Shown: positions 10,611-24,454, counted from the first letter of the stretch. The stretch: 64,000 nucleotides of DNA from Sphagnum compactum (GCA_965153455.1 OZ234497.1:18593872-18657871), one strand, 5' to 3'. Program-made: numbers and translations. The notes: generated from the sequence alone by a model not told the origin.

Positions 10611-12169
10611 TAATTATTTGAGGAACCTTGTGGTGGATAGGCTTTAGGAAGTTTCTTGACTTGTTTCCTTTTGGTTAATATTTAAGGTGGTGTTTGTGAC
10701 CTTGGGAAACACCTTCATTTGCACAAAGTTATGGTATGAATGCAAAATTTATGAGAATTGAAGTTTTGATTTTGAAAGGTTTTTGGTTTCGAATGGTTTT
10801 GGTATTGTTTGTGTTTAGATTATGGTAGGAGAATAGTGAGGCTTGCATAGCCAATAGAAGGGTGAAAGAATAGTTTTGCAACCAAGAACATAAATTTCAT
10901 AGCTATGTAGTAATCATACATAGTTTCGGTCCTAAACCCGTTCATGGTGTATAGGTGCAAAACATTTGGTTTGGGGTTCTGAGACATTTATCTTTTAAGG
11001 GTATGACATTTGTCTGAAGTGTGTAAGACATTTTTCTTAAGGTGCAAAGCCTCTCACCCTTAGTCCTAGATATATTCTTTAAACATTTAAGCTAGATTCA
11101 CATGAGGTGGTGAAACGGATAAAATAAAAGAACCAACCCTAATGTTATCCCATTCACACAACAGAAGTAAAAATTGGCGTCACTAAAGACATTAAGAACG
11201 GGGGATAAATGGGTTGAGATAGCTTGACTCAAGAAAAAATTCTTCATTGTTTTTGGATTTGGGATCAAGTTAGGGCGGAATAAGGAGGTTAGTTTGACCC
11301 TGTGATTTCAAAGGGTTAAAATAACCCCTCATGTTCACAAGAGTTTCTAATGTTGTTCTACTCTATATATTGACATTCATGTGAAAGACAACCTGAAATG
11401 GTGGGCAGGAAAAAAAATCAACTTGCATAATGTGTTTTAAGTTATCATGCAGAAAAAAATCCCAAAAATTGCCCCTTTCTTTTTCCTGTGTTAGGATTTT
11501 TCTAGAGTGCCCAAAATGTTTGGGTATAAATTCAAACTTTCTTCAACCTTTGTAAGGGGCCCAAAACCATCAGCAGCACAAAAATTCCTCAAATGCCCGA
11601 AATTCTCAAGCATGAGGATTTTTCCAGAGTCCCCAAATTTTTTGGCACAATTGAAAAACTTTCAACCTTTATGATTTCTTGGACAGGGTGAAATTTCTGA
11701 AATTGCTTGGAAATTTTCCAGAGCTTGTTCGAACAAATTTCTCCTAAATCTTTCCAAGCATCAGGATTTGTTGAGTTCTCAAAATCTTGAGCAAAAATGA
11801 AAAAGAATCAACCTATATAATCTACCCGAAATTTATCGGGCATAATAAAATTTCTCCAACTGGTCAAATTCTGTCAAGCATCCTAGAAAACATTTCTCAG
11901 GAACTCTAAAGTGCCAAAAAAAACTGAGCAACATGAAAAACAAATCCTAAATTTTCCCATGCTGCCCAAACTTCTTGTGTAGTTTTGAAAACCCGTCAAT
12001 GTGAACGGTTCAACATAAGTTTAAATTAAGCCCATCACTTTATTTTATTTATCTCCTTTATGTGAACATCTCAAAGGTTATTTTATTATTTATATTTTAA
12101 TTGTTTTAAGCCTCAAATCAAGAAAAGGTTCAATGGAATAAAAAAAACCCTATTAACCCTTGGTGTGAA

Positions 12170-12740
12170 TCCAACTTTAGGCATAAATATTTTAAACCTT
12201 AAACAAAATATTTTTAAAAATTAATTTTAGGTTTGATTGTTAAGAAGATTTTAACCTTAAGCCAAAATAATAAAAAGATTACAAATTTAAGTTTAAGTGT
12301 GAGGCCTAAATGCTAAAAACATTCTAACCCCAAGCCAAAGTGGTAAAAGATTCCAACCTAAGTCAAAATAATAATAATAATTAACCCTTGGGGCTTACAT
12401 AGGTTCTAACCTTATTCTTAAATAAATTCTTACCACTGGGTTTAAATAAATTCTAACGTAAAGTCAAAATTTTAAACAAATTTTAATTTTAACCTTAGTG
12501 CTTTATCCTAAAAGCAAAGTAATAAAAAGATTTCAACCCTAGGGCTAACGGCTTAAAAAATTCAACTCTAATCAACAGTGGTATAAACATATTTTAACCC
12601 AAAACCAAAATAATTATAAATTTTAACCTAGGGCCTAAATAGATTTTATCCTTAGGTTAAGAAAACCTTGAGCCAAAATATTATAAAGATTATACCTTAA
12701 GCTTAAATGCGAAAAAAATTCCAATCTCAACCCAAAATAT
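12170..12740. repeat. Degenerate AACCTTAAGCCAAAAT array
   Basis: More than ten decayed units with the core AACCTTAAGCCAAAATAATAAAAAGATT, drifting in length. It matches the shorter array at 9770-9960, so the family is spread across this repeat-rich block. Confidence 0.6.
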
Positions 12741-13099
12741 GATTTTACTTCTGTTATGATAATGAGGTAAATTATCCCAAATTTGAAGTAGAATTTGAGA
12801 TAAAGAATGGGATCTCTGCCATAATATGAATGTGAAGCAACATAACTAATTACCTATTAACTTACACCTCCCAAGCCCACAATCCTACCTATCAATTTAT
12901 TAAAGTTAGCCCTAGTTCATGGATGATGAACATAAGTCCCCATATGTAGGTATTACAAACAATTTATAATGGAAACAATATCATAATTAGAACCATTTTG
13001 GTTTCGTTAATTCATATTTTACTACATTTTTTTTACCTAATTTATTTATGGAATGGACATTACAATACATCTTTATATGTAATTATTATAAATATGTAC

Positions 13100-13290
13100 T
13101 ATGAAATTATGGTTTAAGTTTAAAGTTAGGACACATAAATTAGTTAACAAATTTTTCACAAATTTATAATACTTAACCTAAACTAGGCTAAATTTTAAGG
13201 TTTAGACATATGTGAAATAATACAATTTCATTCTATATCTTTCTCAAAAAGAGTAGAAAAAATTAGTTCGGAGAGATCACACAAAAGTAA
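13100..13290. repeat. Diverged direct repeat, copy 1 (pair at 13978-14190)
   Basis: The sequence around AATTATGGTTTAAGTTTA, ACATAAATTAGTTAACA, GACATATGTGAAATAATAC and TTCGGAGAGATCAC is echoed in the same order about 870 bp later, with substitutions and small gaps. This is an old segmental tandem duplication. Confidence 0.6.
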
Positions 13291-13977
13291 GAGACATATA
13301 TTTTCTTTTGGTTTTTTACAAAATTTATTTGATTGTTTTTTTTCAATTAGTAAATCTTAATAGTTTAAAAGCTTTAAATTTTGGTTTTTAAATTTTTTCC
13401 TATGTTTTTTTTAATTTTCTTGTTTTGCATTATATAATTTGTATACTTTGTATATTTTTTGGGTTTAGGGCATATATAACTAGGACTTTTTTTGTTAGGG
13501 TTTGTATAGTTAAGGTTGTAATAAGGCCTATGAAAAAATATCATTTGTATTTTTAGGGTTATGCCTAAGATTTAATGTTTAGGAATTTGGTTCATATATA
13601 TCAAGGTTTAAGGTTTATATTCTAGACTTTGTTCATTGTATTGGTTTTTGATTTAATCACTTGTTTAGATCTATAACATAGTTATGAATCTCCTTTGTTT
13701 CCATATGTTCCATAGTTATTAAAGTTCAATATTTCTTGACCCACTTCTGTTTAAATGCAATACCCATATCATATTGTGATAATTCATTAACCCTGAAACA
13801 TAAAAATGTTTTTTAAATGTTTGATTCCCCGCCAATACATCATGAAATTCATGTTTTCAAAATCATTTATTCACCTTATAGTACGATTTAACATATATAA
13901 AAATGAACATAATGCAAAATTGGTCACATTGATGATACGGGGGTTAAGGTTTAATGTAAAATTTACTACTTAATGTT

Positions 13978-14190
13978 ATAATTATGGTTCAGGTTTAGGT
14001 TTATGACATATAAATTAATTAACATTTTTTTTTACAAATCTATAATAATTAAAATAAATCTAGGGTGCAGTTTGGGCAAAAATTTTAGGGCTTAAACATA
14101 TGTAAAACAATGCAATGTCATTTTATATTTTTTTAAAGAAAGTGAAAGAACTTAACTTGGAAATATTACTAACTAGTAAAAGATTTTATT
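13978..14190. repeat. Diverged direct repeat, copy 2
   Basis: Counterpart of 13100-13290, sharing ATTATGGTTCAGGTTTAG, CATATAAATTAATTAACA and AAACATATGTAAAACAATGC in order. Confidence 0.6.
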
Positions 14191-14204
14191 TTTTTCTGCG
14201 TTTC

Positions 14205-14480
14205 CCTAAATGTAATACCCATATTCAAGTTTGTTTCGATATAACCCTGAAGTGATTTAAGTAACCTAAGGTGTAGACCCAATCCTAAATGTAATACCCA
14301 CATGTAGGGTCATTTCGAAATAACTAATATGTAGTTTAGGTGACCTTTCAATGAAAACCAAAACTTATACGCAATACCTGCATGCAAGTTCATTTTGAAA
14401 TAATCCATAGGTGATTTAGACAACCTTAGGTGAATAATCAACCCTAAATGCAATACCCACATGTAAGGTCACTTCAAAAT
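14205..14480 (+). repeat. 79-bp tandem repeat, four units (AAATGCAATACCCACATG)
   Basis: Units start near 14209, 14288, 14369 and 14447. Each carries AA(A)TG(C/T)AATACCCACATG, then a TCATTTCGAAATAA-like block and a GTGATTTAGGTAACCTTAGGTG-like block. An isolated half unit occurs near 13757. Inverted copies of the core occur at 14790-14960. Confidence 0.75.
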
Positions 14481-14789
14481 AAGTGGTTTGGGTACCCAAA
14501 ATATGTCTATTTATATACCTAAATTAATTTTATGATAATTAATTATCGTGAATAATTATCTAAAATAATGATTTGAATAACTTATCAACATAAAAAATCT
14601 AATTATGATAATAAATTAAATCTCAAATTATTGATTTGATTTTTAAATCTAAATTTTAGTTATTTGAATAGTTAAGGTTCAACCAAATAATCAGGAATTA
14701 ATATTAAGAAATTTCCAATTATTTAAATATGATAATCAATCATTTACATTATCTAAAATAAAATTTTAGTAAAAATCAACAACTATTTA

Positions 14790-14965
14790 TGGCCCTATAT
14801 GTGAGTATTACAATGGATTAAAAAAAAAAAACTATTTACAAAAATTGTATGCAGGTATTGTAATGGATGTAAAAAAACCAGCAACTATTTACGAGACCTA
14901 CATGTGGGTATTGCATATTTGAAATGGCCTTATGGAAATTATAATAGAAAAGATGTAGGTATTGC
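14790..14965 (-). repeat. Inverted units of the 79-bp repeat core
   Basis: Three copies of the inverse core (CCTATATGTGAGTATTACAA, TGTATGCAGGTATTGTAATG, CCTACATGTGGGTATTGCAT) face the four forward units at 14205-14480. Another inverse copy is at about 12935. Confidence 0.65.
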
Positions 14966-15279
14966 ACAATGTTCATTTTGATCTTTATAAACCTTAGACA
15001 AATTAATGTTACATATTCATATGGGCCTATTTATGTTTTGATTCTTACATCTAAAGTATTAAGAAGATTATATAAAAGAAGACATATGTAATTAACCATA
15101 TACTCATCAAACAAATGTGACTAGAGGAAAATATTATATTGATAAAAGATGTACAAATATGGGTGGATCAAAAAATGCTAAAAAATATAATGAAAAAAAA
15201 GGTTTTCCTATAATATATCAAAGGATTAAAATTCAAAAATTGAGTAGTCCAAAAAATGAAATGGCTGAAAAAACCTAGC

Positions 15280-15480
15280 TGACTATATAAAGTGAAAACC
15301 GTAAACCATATCATTATTTACAATCTTGTGTTTAGCTCGATAAGAAGCTGTTGCATTTGTAGCCCTTGTTGCATGACGAGTAGTGTATAAATGGCAATGT
15401 TGAATCTCAACTCGAATTGCATTTGCAACAAAATCTTCCTTTGTTGTGCCCTGAACCTTTCCGCTTTTGCACTTCCGTTT
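15280..15480. other. Intergenic left flank of the second foldback-family element
   Basis: About 200 bp between the repeat mosaic and the duplicated purine/pyrimidine segment. A short antisense open frame at 15283-15483 has no recognisable similarity. I did not find a left terminal repeat of the element here. Confidence 0.4.
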
Positions 15481-16120
15481 CAAGCGCTTTCTCTTGGCAT
15501 CTTCTTCTTCTCAAACAAAAGAAAAAAAAAAAAAACACAAAGAAAAAAAATCATAGAGAAGAAAAAAAATGCAGAGAAGGGAGGGAGCTTACCTTTAATC
15601 TCCCGCTTTGCCTTCTCATGTTTCTGCCCTCTTGCTTGTGCCCTTTTGTTTCAAGTACTTTCTCTTGGCATCTTTTCTTCTCAAACAGAAGAAAAGAAAA
15701 GAAAAACACAAAGAAAAAAAAAATCATAAAAAAAAAAAAATGCAGAAAAAGGAGGGAGCTTACGTTTCTTCTCTCACTTCTACATATGAGATGAAGCATT
15801 CTTTTGCTTTCTCCTCTTCACATTCCTTCAACATTGAGCTCTCCACCTTTCTCAAGCCTTGCGTCTATTTTTCCTCGAAGCTCTGCGCTACTCAAGCTCG
15901 GGAGTTCTCCCGAACTTTGGAGACAAAGTGACCAAGAAATGAGGTGAGTGAGGTAGGAGGGGGGGGGGTAAGTAAGTAGGAAGGAAAATTTTTGGGGCAG
16001 AGAAGGGGGCTGAAAAATCTCTGGGCAAGGGAAGAGGATGTGTTTTCGATTCATCCCCAAAACGGCTTGAACGGCCTCGTCCGGAACTGGTGCATTGGTG
16101 GTTGCTGGTTCACTCCAGCC
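15481..16120. mobile_element. Second copy of the foldback-family element, right part
   Basis: A roughly 170-bp purine/pyrimidine-asymmetric segment is duplicated (15481-15600 and 15655-15780; TCTCTTGGCATCTTCTTCTT, AAACACAAAGAAAAAAAATC, GGAGGGAGCTTACCTTT). A G-rich tract follows at 15950. The end at 15985-16120 is about 80 percent identical to 1109-1246 and closes with the same terminal motif GGTGCATTGGTGGTTGCTGG. The left boundary is not found and no transposase is visible. Confidence 0.6.
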
Positions 16121-17026
16121 GTGACAGACACCCACACAGAGGTTTCACAAGTTTGAGCCACTGTCACAACAAGGACGTGAATGCAAGCCCCCAAATTCCA
16201 ATTCTTACGAATGCAAAGAACTTGTGAGAAGTCGTTAAGTCTCGCATATGGGACCACTTTCTAGCCCACCTCAGAGAGGATTTTAGGAAAATTTGCCTTG
16301 TGTTTGTCACCAATGGATAAAACACAAGGAAAAATAGCCCTGGAACAAAAGATGTGACAAAAGAGCTCTGTCAGCTTTTCCAGGGTGATTGAGATGAAAT
16401 CATGTATTTCCCATTACCATGGCCCAAGGGTCAGTTTCCACATTGACAAAACAAATAATTTTTTTTTCAAAAAATGAATTTCGTTTTTTAATTTCGAAAT
16501 TATATATTTTTCCATCATCTATTAAAATATTGTGATATGAGTAGTGAAATTATTCAGAATGTAGCGTCTGATAATAATTATGATGATTTTCAACATGTCA
16601 ACTTCATATTTTTCACAAAATTTCAGTTCACTATTTTGAGTATTATTTAATAATGAAACTGACCTTAGGGTAAGGTATTACTGTCGGAGTGCATTACCGA
16701 TTGTCACGCGTCCTCAGCACAGTTGTTGCTCAGGCCACTGAACAGTCAACTAACCCTTGATACGCTCAGAGGTAGGCCCTCACTACGCACCCCAATACTT
16801 AGTGCCCCTGGCATTACTATGGGAGCAAAAATGGTGACCAACGAATTTAAAAATCAAAATCTTGCTCAGCCAATGAGGAGATGCAGCATGCACCCGAGAG
16901 GCCCAGGATTTTTTTTCTTTTGGAAGGGGGATGCGAGTTTTTTCTTTTCTATGTTGGGTAAGTGGGGGTTGTGAGTGTTTTCTTTTCTATTTTCTGTCAC
17001 GGGTGGCTTTTTGTGTTGTGACATAC
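16121..17026. other. Intergenic, no gene seen
   Basis: No conserved open frame is present. Homopolymer tracts and a short AT-rich stretch (16450-16660) are the only visible structure. Confidence 0.5.
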
Positions 17027-17412
17027 TTTTCTTTTGGTTTAATTTGCAAGGTTCTTGTGAAGGTCCAAAAGTAGTTCTATTACACAAGAGTGAGCAGCAT
17101 TGAGAGAACATTAGAGAGAAAGCATACGTTTGTTCTTGTTTAGTTTGCAAGGTCTGAAAGTAGTTCTGTTTTTTCCCTTACATGGGTGAGCCACATTGAG
17201 GTAACATTAGGAAGAAGATACTTTTGTTTTGCTTCAGTTGGCAAGGTGGTTATGGGGGTCTAAAAAGAGTTTTATTCTTCTCACTTGCATGGGTTGGGCA
17301 CATGGATACAACATTATAGATAAACCTTTGTTTTGATTTAGTTTTCAAAGTGGTTGTGAAAGCCACAAAAAGTTCAATTCTTTTCACTTACATGGGTTCG
17401 TCACATGTACAT
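17027..17412 (+). repeat. Diverged tandem repeat, about four units near 100 bp
   Basis: Four units share, in order, CTTTTGTTTTG(C/A)TT(C/T)AGTT(T/G)GCAAGGT, GGTTGTGAAGG-like, AAAAGTAGTTCTATTC and CTTACATGGGT(G/T)(A/C)GCCACAT. Identity is about 70 to 80 percent. No frame is maintained across the units, so it is not a coding repeat. Confidence 0.65.
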
Positions 17413-20400
17413 AAAACTAGAGGGGTGTTTTTTTTTGGCTTTTTAGTATAATCAATATTTTTCATGAATTCATTGCTTTCATTTCATTTTTTTCTTTGTT
17501 TATTTCTTCTTCTTTTTCTTTCTGCTATGGAGAAACAACAGAGTTGGATGCTTAGTGTAAATAAAACTTGTGTGTTTGCAGGGAGATTTTTAAAAGTTTC
17601 AATTTTTTCATGTAAATCAGTGGCAAGCCAATTAGTGGACAATTTTTATCTTAGGACTGTGTCAGTGTGTCGAGAGTGGGTTTTCGGTTTTCGGTGATGA
17701 ACTAATCAGAGAGGTTTATCACCAAAGTGTCAAGGTTGTCCCCCCAAACTAATTAATATGAATCACACTACCTTATATCACCACCAAGCCATGGATTGAG
17801 AGTCCCAGGAAGCTTCTCTCTGTTTTATTACAATTTCAGCAAAGGTTTCCTTCTTCTTTGGCATCTTCTCATTTAGGAAAATTTCAAAACTATGGCAAAA
17901 ACTGGGGCTACGTGTGCAATAAAGATTTCTAAAAAAACCAGAGGACTCAGGTTCAAGAGCAACAATTTTCCTGTAAAGGAGTGAGCTCAAGTTGAGATCA
18001 ACACTTAACCAAATCAAAACAAAAAAGTACATTGATAAAAAATAGGGCCTGAATTGGAATCTTCCCAAGGTTGGTAGTAAAAGGAATTTAAGCTTGAGTT
18101 TTGATTTTGTTTTGATTTTTGTTGTCCTTGATGTGAATGTCATTTGGAACTTTCATCAGCTTGGTCCTGGCATTTGGTCCTTTTGAATACTTTCATATGA
18201 GCTTCGTATTGGGTCCAAGACTGAATTTTGGTTGGCATGAGGCAAGGATATACTTGGTATTGAAACTTGACTGAAAGTTTAACTTTAAAAAAAAATTCCA
18301 AATTGCAATACCAAGTTCCAAGGATATTTGTTGATTTCCAAGTTTTCTACAAAAGATTCAAAAAAGTCCAATTTAAAACCATCTGAAACCATGGCTTACA
18401 ACTGGAAGGTAAGTACCTGTTTCATTTTCTTGGTGGGTGGAAGTTTTTAGAGTAAGGATGTTGAATTAGAAGCTGCAGATGTTTTGTGGACAGTCCATGG
18501 AGAAGCTGAATTCTCCAAACTGGGTATTTTGTTTTTGCTGTCTCCTATTTTTCTTTTCTTTGGCTTTGCTGAGTTTGATGGCATGAGATCAGGGAAGTGT
18601 AGATGGACATAGCTTAGGGCTTATGTGTGGAAGTGATGAAAATTACAGGGGATTACAGAGCTGGTTAGTGGCTGCATCAAAAAATTTGGGAGTAAATGTG
18701 CCTGGGAAAAACTCCATTTTTATGAGAATGTGTGGGTAGTTGGGAATTTGGCTTGGGATTGGAGTGAATACTTGTCTATATGGGAGCTTTGAGTGAAGAT
18801 TGTTTCATGAACTTTTTGGGTTAGCCTATGTGTTGTTATAGTTTGGCAATTCAACCGCTTGTCAAAACCTTCAATTTCTGGGATTGTGTGGTGGGGTGTT
18901 CAGGAAACAAGCCAGTGGGACAAGATGAGAATATCCTTAGTTTAAAAATATGTGTTTATGTGTTGACGATGCCTTCTATTGATCATGGTAGCTCATGAAA
19001 TGATTTGGAGGGATCTGATCCACACAAAATCCATAGATTATAAATAATAATTATCTCTATATGGTGAACAGCATTTTGATTAGTAAAGATTTGTGTTGAC
19101 ACCTGCATTTGTGGTTGTGTAATTGGAAGTTCAATATGATGCAGCCAGAGTAAGGTTAGAAAATACAAGGTGCAACCAAGAAGAAAGGATGAAGACCATA
19201 CAAAGGAAAAAAAACCGGAAAATTTGGCACACATTAAATAGGAGCAACAAATTGAATCCAACATGGTCTACAACACGCCTTGATAATCAAGGTTGAGGCC
19301 TTCAATGACGTGACCGGAATGTAAAAACTTCCCTGTTTACCAAGCTTGCCATGGTAAACTGAATCACCTAGTTATTACAATTTTTCATCTTATCAATTTC
19401 ATTTGGAGAGTTTGTTTTGTATCATCATAGTTTTTCCAACTTGTCAATTTCATCCTTTTATAAAGTGAAATTGTATGATTTATTTAAATATCATAAGTTT
19501 AAAATCATCCATCTAGTTGATTCCAGTAATATCGCATGATTAAACTCCATCATCAAATTTGTCCAACTTATTAATGTCATCCATCATCCATTACACCCTC
19601 TAGTGGCCACCACACCCGTTACAACCACTAGAGGCCCCTTTGATTTAATTTTTTTGTAAAAACCACAAATAGAATACTAATTTGGACAATATTTTCATGC
19701 CATTCAAGCAAGCCAACACCGCCTTACCTTGGGGGAACATAAAGGTTCCATGTTTGCAAGAATGACTTGTTGGGGCAATGTTTGTGACCCTCTCTTGATC
19801 ATACTCGCATTCATATTAGGCATCATTGTATAGCACCATGTCACTCCCATGTGGGATTTCAAACTCTGACTACATTGTCACACTAACACTTGTAGATCCA
19901 GCATATGGTATCCCTTTTGCTGGGGCATTTTTCCAAGTCCACCTTCCATGTAAACGTATTGTGAATGTTTTTATTTTTGGGTTCCTTTGTGTTTGATGTG
20001 GCATATTTTTAAAGCAATATTTTGATCCCGAAATTTATATGTGTATATCTTTAGACAGTTGTGGTAAATGGTTGTTTTCATTTTACTTTAATTTTCATTC
20101 TTGGTGGCCGTTAGTTATTTGTTTTTTTTTTTTTTTTCCCATGGCATAAAGTTCGAAAAATATCAAGGAATTTGTTTATTGTAAAAAATTGGATACTCAC
20201 TATCAATATTTTTATATTTTTGACCTTAACCTTAATCCCTGATGGCCAATAGGCATTTGTTTTGTTCTTTCATGCCATTGAATCACCTAGAATTATTCAT
20301 GATTTTGTTATTGTATGAGAAACAACTTTGGATCCATAAGCTTTATTGTGATTGATGAATTTCTTCAATTATGCTTAGTTTTTTGTAATTTAAAAAAAAT

Positions 20401-23400
20401 AAAAAAATTTCATGGTTAGGAGCATTGACTTCCAACTTTAATAATGAATAACATATAATTTTCACTTGTTGGTCACAAGGGAAGAAAATTTTTTGAGACA
20501 ATTTTTTTTCTACATGGGTGTTATATTTTTGAATGATTGTTGTTTTTATTTAAATATAAGATTACATTTGTTAAATCTGGTGGCCACCAGACAAAGTTCA
20601 TACCATCCACCAGGTTGGGTAAAGTTTTAAATCAACAATTTAATCCTAAATTAACTACATATATGTTATTATCAACCTAATTTCAAAAACCAATGCAAAC
20701 TAGCTTGATCATTTGACTCTGTATACTCAACCTATTGCCAAGCTATCCCCAATTATTGTGGTTTGAGAAAAAGGAGACATACAAGACTAGACCATTAACA
20801 GGTTTAGATCAATGGTGGTAGGTTCCCTAGATTGTAGGGTTGAACCTGAATGTGCAGGTTCTTGTGACCTAAACTCCAGATGACATTCATGTGTTTGAAT
20901 GGGTAAAAAAATTGAACCATGAAAGTTAGCTTCTGATAGATCTATTATCATGCAAAAAACTCTTGAACACAAGTTTTTGGATAAGTGGGTTGAGCTTTTT
21001 GAAAAGTGGGTGAGTTGGCTGAATTTTATATTTAAATAATTAATTTTAGTTAGTTGTAAAATTCCATAATCTTAAGTTTTAATTCCTTGTAAAACTCAAT
21101 ACTTACACATTGGGGAGTGTGTAATATGTACATGGGACTCGCCCCAATATTCAACCTCAACTTGAAGCTTTTTGAATTTGAAACAATGTATCAAAATCAA
21201 AATTGCTGAAATTTGAAAAATTGATTCCAAACCCACACTTGGAGAACCTCCAAAAATATTTGAAGTGACAAAACTAGGACCAAAGGTTCTCTTAAAAAGG
21301 AAGAACTGGGTGACACTGATTTAGATACAAGTCTTCATGTACTTCATTGGGATATTATCCTCTTCACTCTCTTGTAGACATCACAATATATATATTATGT
21401 GGAAATTGATGAAACCACAAGGTTTACTTACCTCGCAGATGTGTCATGAATCTCAGATCTTTCACATATGGTTTATTCAACATGATTATGTGTTACAATT
21501 GACATAAGGTAAACCTTATTATTTTGTTGTGTAAGGGTATTTCCCCCCTATTTTTGTACTTGTCTTATTCAAATAATGAACATTTACAAGTATCAATCTG
21601 CCATTTCTTTCACATGTATCTGTTCACCTAATGCAAGATCTGATCATCGGAGAGTGTTAGAGCATGCTCAAGAGACTGTATAGATGTATAGATGATGCAT
21701 GGTGCTTGCAAATATGTCATTTGTCACTTTGAGATGAGGCTTTAGGGTTTGCAAAATGTGTTCTGAAAGCATTCTTCAAACTATCTACCGCTACCAACTG
21801 TCACCTGTGTGGCTACTGCCAGGAACTGAGATCTTTGCTCCTACAGGATGATTCACGGCAAGTCATTGCTTCTATGATCTTAGGAGCACTTTAACATTTC
21901 GGTGCCTGTAGTTTGCATTACATGACTGGTGTAATCTGAGCTATCAGCCGTTTGTGAAGAATTTTTTTGAATGCCTGGTGATCTGATTCTTGTTTGTAAA
22001 AGTTTTAGATTTTTAGAATTCAGAGCCTGTCTATAGCAATTATATGAATGGAATGTGACCCATAACGAGAAGCAGGAGTGCGATGCAGCCTGAGGTCCAA
22101 CCAAAGGGAATAGCCCCACCTCAGTTTCTCCATGATAATAACATCACCTGAACTTCTACATAATCTTGTGCAATTCAAGTATCATTCAGAACACGTGAAA
22201 TTCAATGGGTTGCCCCAAACACACACAGGATGAAATCAGGGCTGCCATGACTTACTTCTATGAACTTGGTAATTTACTTCTATAGAGAAATTTGGCAGCT
22301 TCTAAATTTCTTATGATGTGTTTGATACTGCCCCTGAATTTGATTCTTACTGAAACAAGCAGCTGCAATACGACATTCCTCTTTATGGCCACTCCCAGAT
22401 TTTGTTAGCAATCATGTGTGGGTTCATGTGAAAATGTAATGTTCAGTTCACTGGAATCACTGAGTGGATCATAGAGCATGAACATGATGTGGTTTCTTCC
22501 TTTTAAACCATATAGCTGGGATGCTTTGTCCTGGCCAAGTAGATTCTACTTTGTCACCAATGGCCACAGCATCTGCAATCAGCAAAAGTGAGTTCAACAA
22601 GCTGAGATTGCCACCTTCAAACACAAATGCCATTACACATGGTTTTCAATGCATTTTCAAAACTCTCTTGTAGTTCAATAGTGAACAGATGATGACTGGT
22701 GCATCTTGTGCTTAATATTCTGTTATTGTTCCCACTTGTTTGGCAGGTACATTTGATGGTGCATGGTGTTGTAAACGCAACAAATAAATAATTAATTTGT
22801 TATGCTTGATGAGCTTGGGTCAAGGAACATCTGAAACCATTTGATGGGTTTGCTGTTGCATATCTAGTAAAGCTCTGGATTGTTTGAAAATTGACAATCT
22901 TTCAGCTTTTCTGGTTTTGCTTCAAGATGGGGAATTGGTAAGCTAGTCTTTGCTCTTTTCCAACAGATTTCAGATGCCACAATCTGTGTCTGAGATGCAT
23001 TGTTCTCATTGAACAGTAGGTTTAGAGATTTCACATGGGTTGTAGGACTATGAGGTCAGACTAACAAGGTGGAAATTGTGGACTGGTAAGCAGATCTGGA
23101 AAATTTCATGAAATAACATTTATAGCAAATTCCCTTGAAACTGATGAAGCCATGCGACAAAATGATATGTATTTTGCGTCAAAAAAACAGTGAAATATAA
23201 TCGCAAAAGAGGTTCTAAATTTGTGAATAATATTCCCATAATGCATTACTAAGAATTTTTGCTGAGAAAAAACTTGCAATGCTGCATTTTCAGCATTGCC
23301 AAGAAAGGCATGGAAAAGCAAATAAGTAGTGCATGTCTGTAGAAGTAAGCCAAAAAGTTTGGTATAAGAGACATATAAAGTGGTTGGAAAAAATGTAAGT

Positions 23401-24440
23401 GCAATTCACTTTTCCTATTGCAAGGGTGCATGAAAAGTTTGATATGTTGAGAAAACTTGCATGGCAAATTGTGTATACAAGTGTGACAATAGGTTTTTGA
23501 AAAAAACAAATAAATATGTGTGAGAAGCAAAGCATATTTGTTAAATTCTTTTGAGAATTTCAGCTTAAAAGACAAGGTGAAAATGTTTGGCAACCATTGT
23601 AAATATTAAGTTGTGAAAGGTATCAAAATCTATGGATCTATCTTATTGATATTAGTGAATTAAAATTCTGGATCAATTAATAGTCCTTGCTTTGGAAAAA
23701 CATTGTACAATTGTTGGCAATTATGGTACAATAGTCTAACAAAAAGAACATAAAACATGTATAATAAATGATGCATAGTTAAAAAGTTTTTCAAGATTTT
23801 CAATCTTAAAGACAATTGAAAATTGTCAGTCAAACATTACAAAATAGTTTAAAAAAGTATAGATGCCATCCATGTTTCCTTTTGTAATCAAAAGTATTAG
23901 AATTATTGATTTGCTGAAAAAAATGAAATTGCAAAAGAGTTATACATGTTAGTCAATTTGCCACATTAGTATTTGGAAAGTTTTCTAATAAATTGTTCAT
24001 ATCACTACTTAAACATATTGCAAAATGGGGCCAAATGCCTAAAAGCTATCTAATAATTGGTAGTGAAATGTTGATGAAGGACATTTAACAATGGCTATTT
24101 GTTGGACTCCTTTTAACAACGACTTTGCAACCCATTGTCAAAGTCTTACTTACCATAATTTTTCTCAAAATGAAGTTCACCTCCGCACATTCATGCAAAC
24201 AGATAGATGATGGGCCCAAATGGAGTGAGCTAGTTACAACAAGAAGGAAGACATGTTTCATAATATAGACTTGCATTTGGGGAAGAATTGCAATACATTT
24301 AAAAGTTCTAGCCAACATCATGAGAGACTCATCTGATCTTATCTTTCCTGTTGCTTCCAGAAATGCAAGACAGAAACTTAGAATGCAAATTTCAGTATAA
24401 TTATTGTTTGCCTGAAATTTTGAGCAGATTATTGTATACT
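17413..24440. other. Long intergenic stretch, no gene seen
   Basis: About 7 kb without a recognisable coding domain. Open frames are short (121 codons at most) and AT-biased. GGTGGCC motifs recur between 19600 and 20600 without a clear period. Poly-T runs occur at 20120. I see no tRNA or rRNA. Confidence 0.5.
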
Positions 24441-24454
24441 TATCTACAAATCCA

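Larger units (their letters stand above)
9531..15279. other. Gene-free AT-rich repeat mosaic
   Basis: Almost 6 kb with only one pair of opposed open frames of 60 codons or more (10047-10301), themselves inside a repeat. It holds several degenerate tandem families, some annotated separately, and long poly-purine or poly-T tracts. I see no coding domain, tRNA or rRNA. The content suggests old heterochromatic or decayed transposon DNA. Confidence 0.6.

Noticed and set aside
14205-14480. CRISPR-like array
   Set aside because: The units are diverged, lack unique spacers between identical repeats, and sit in plant nuclear DNA.
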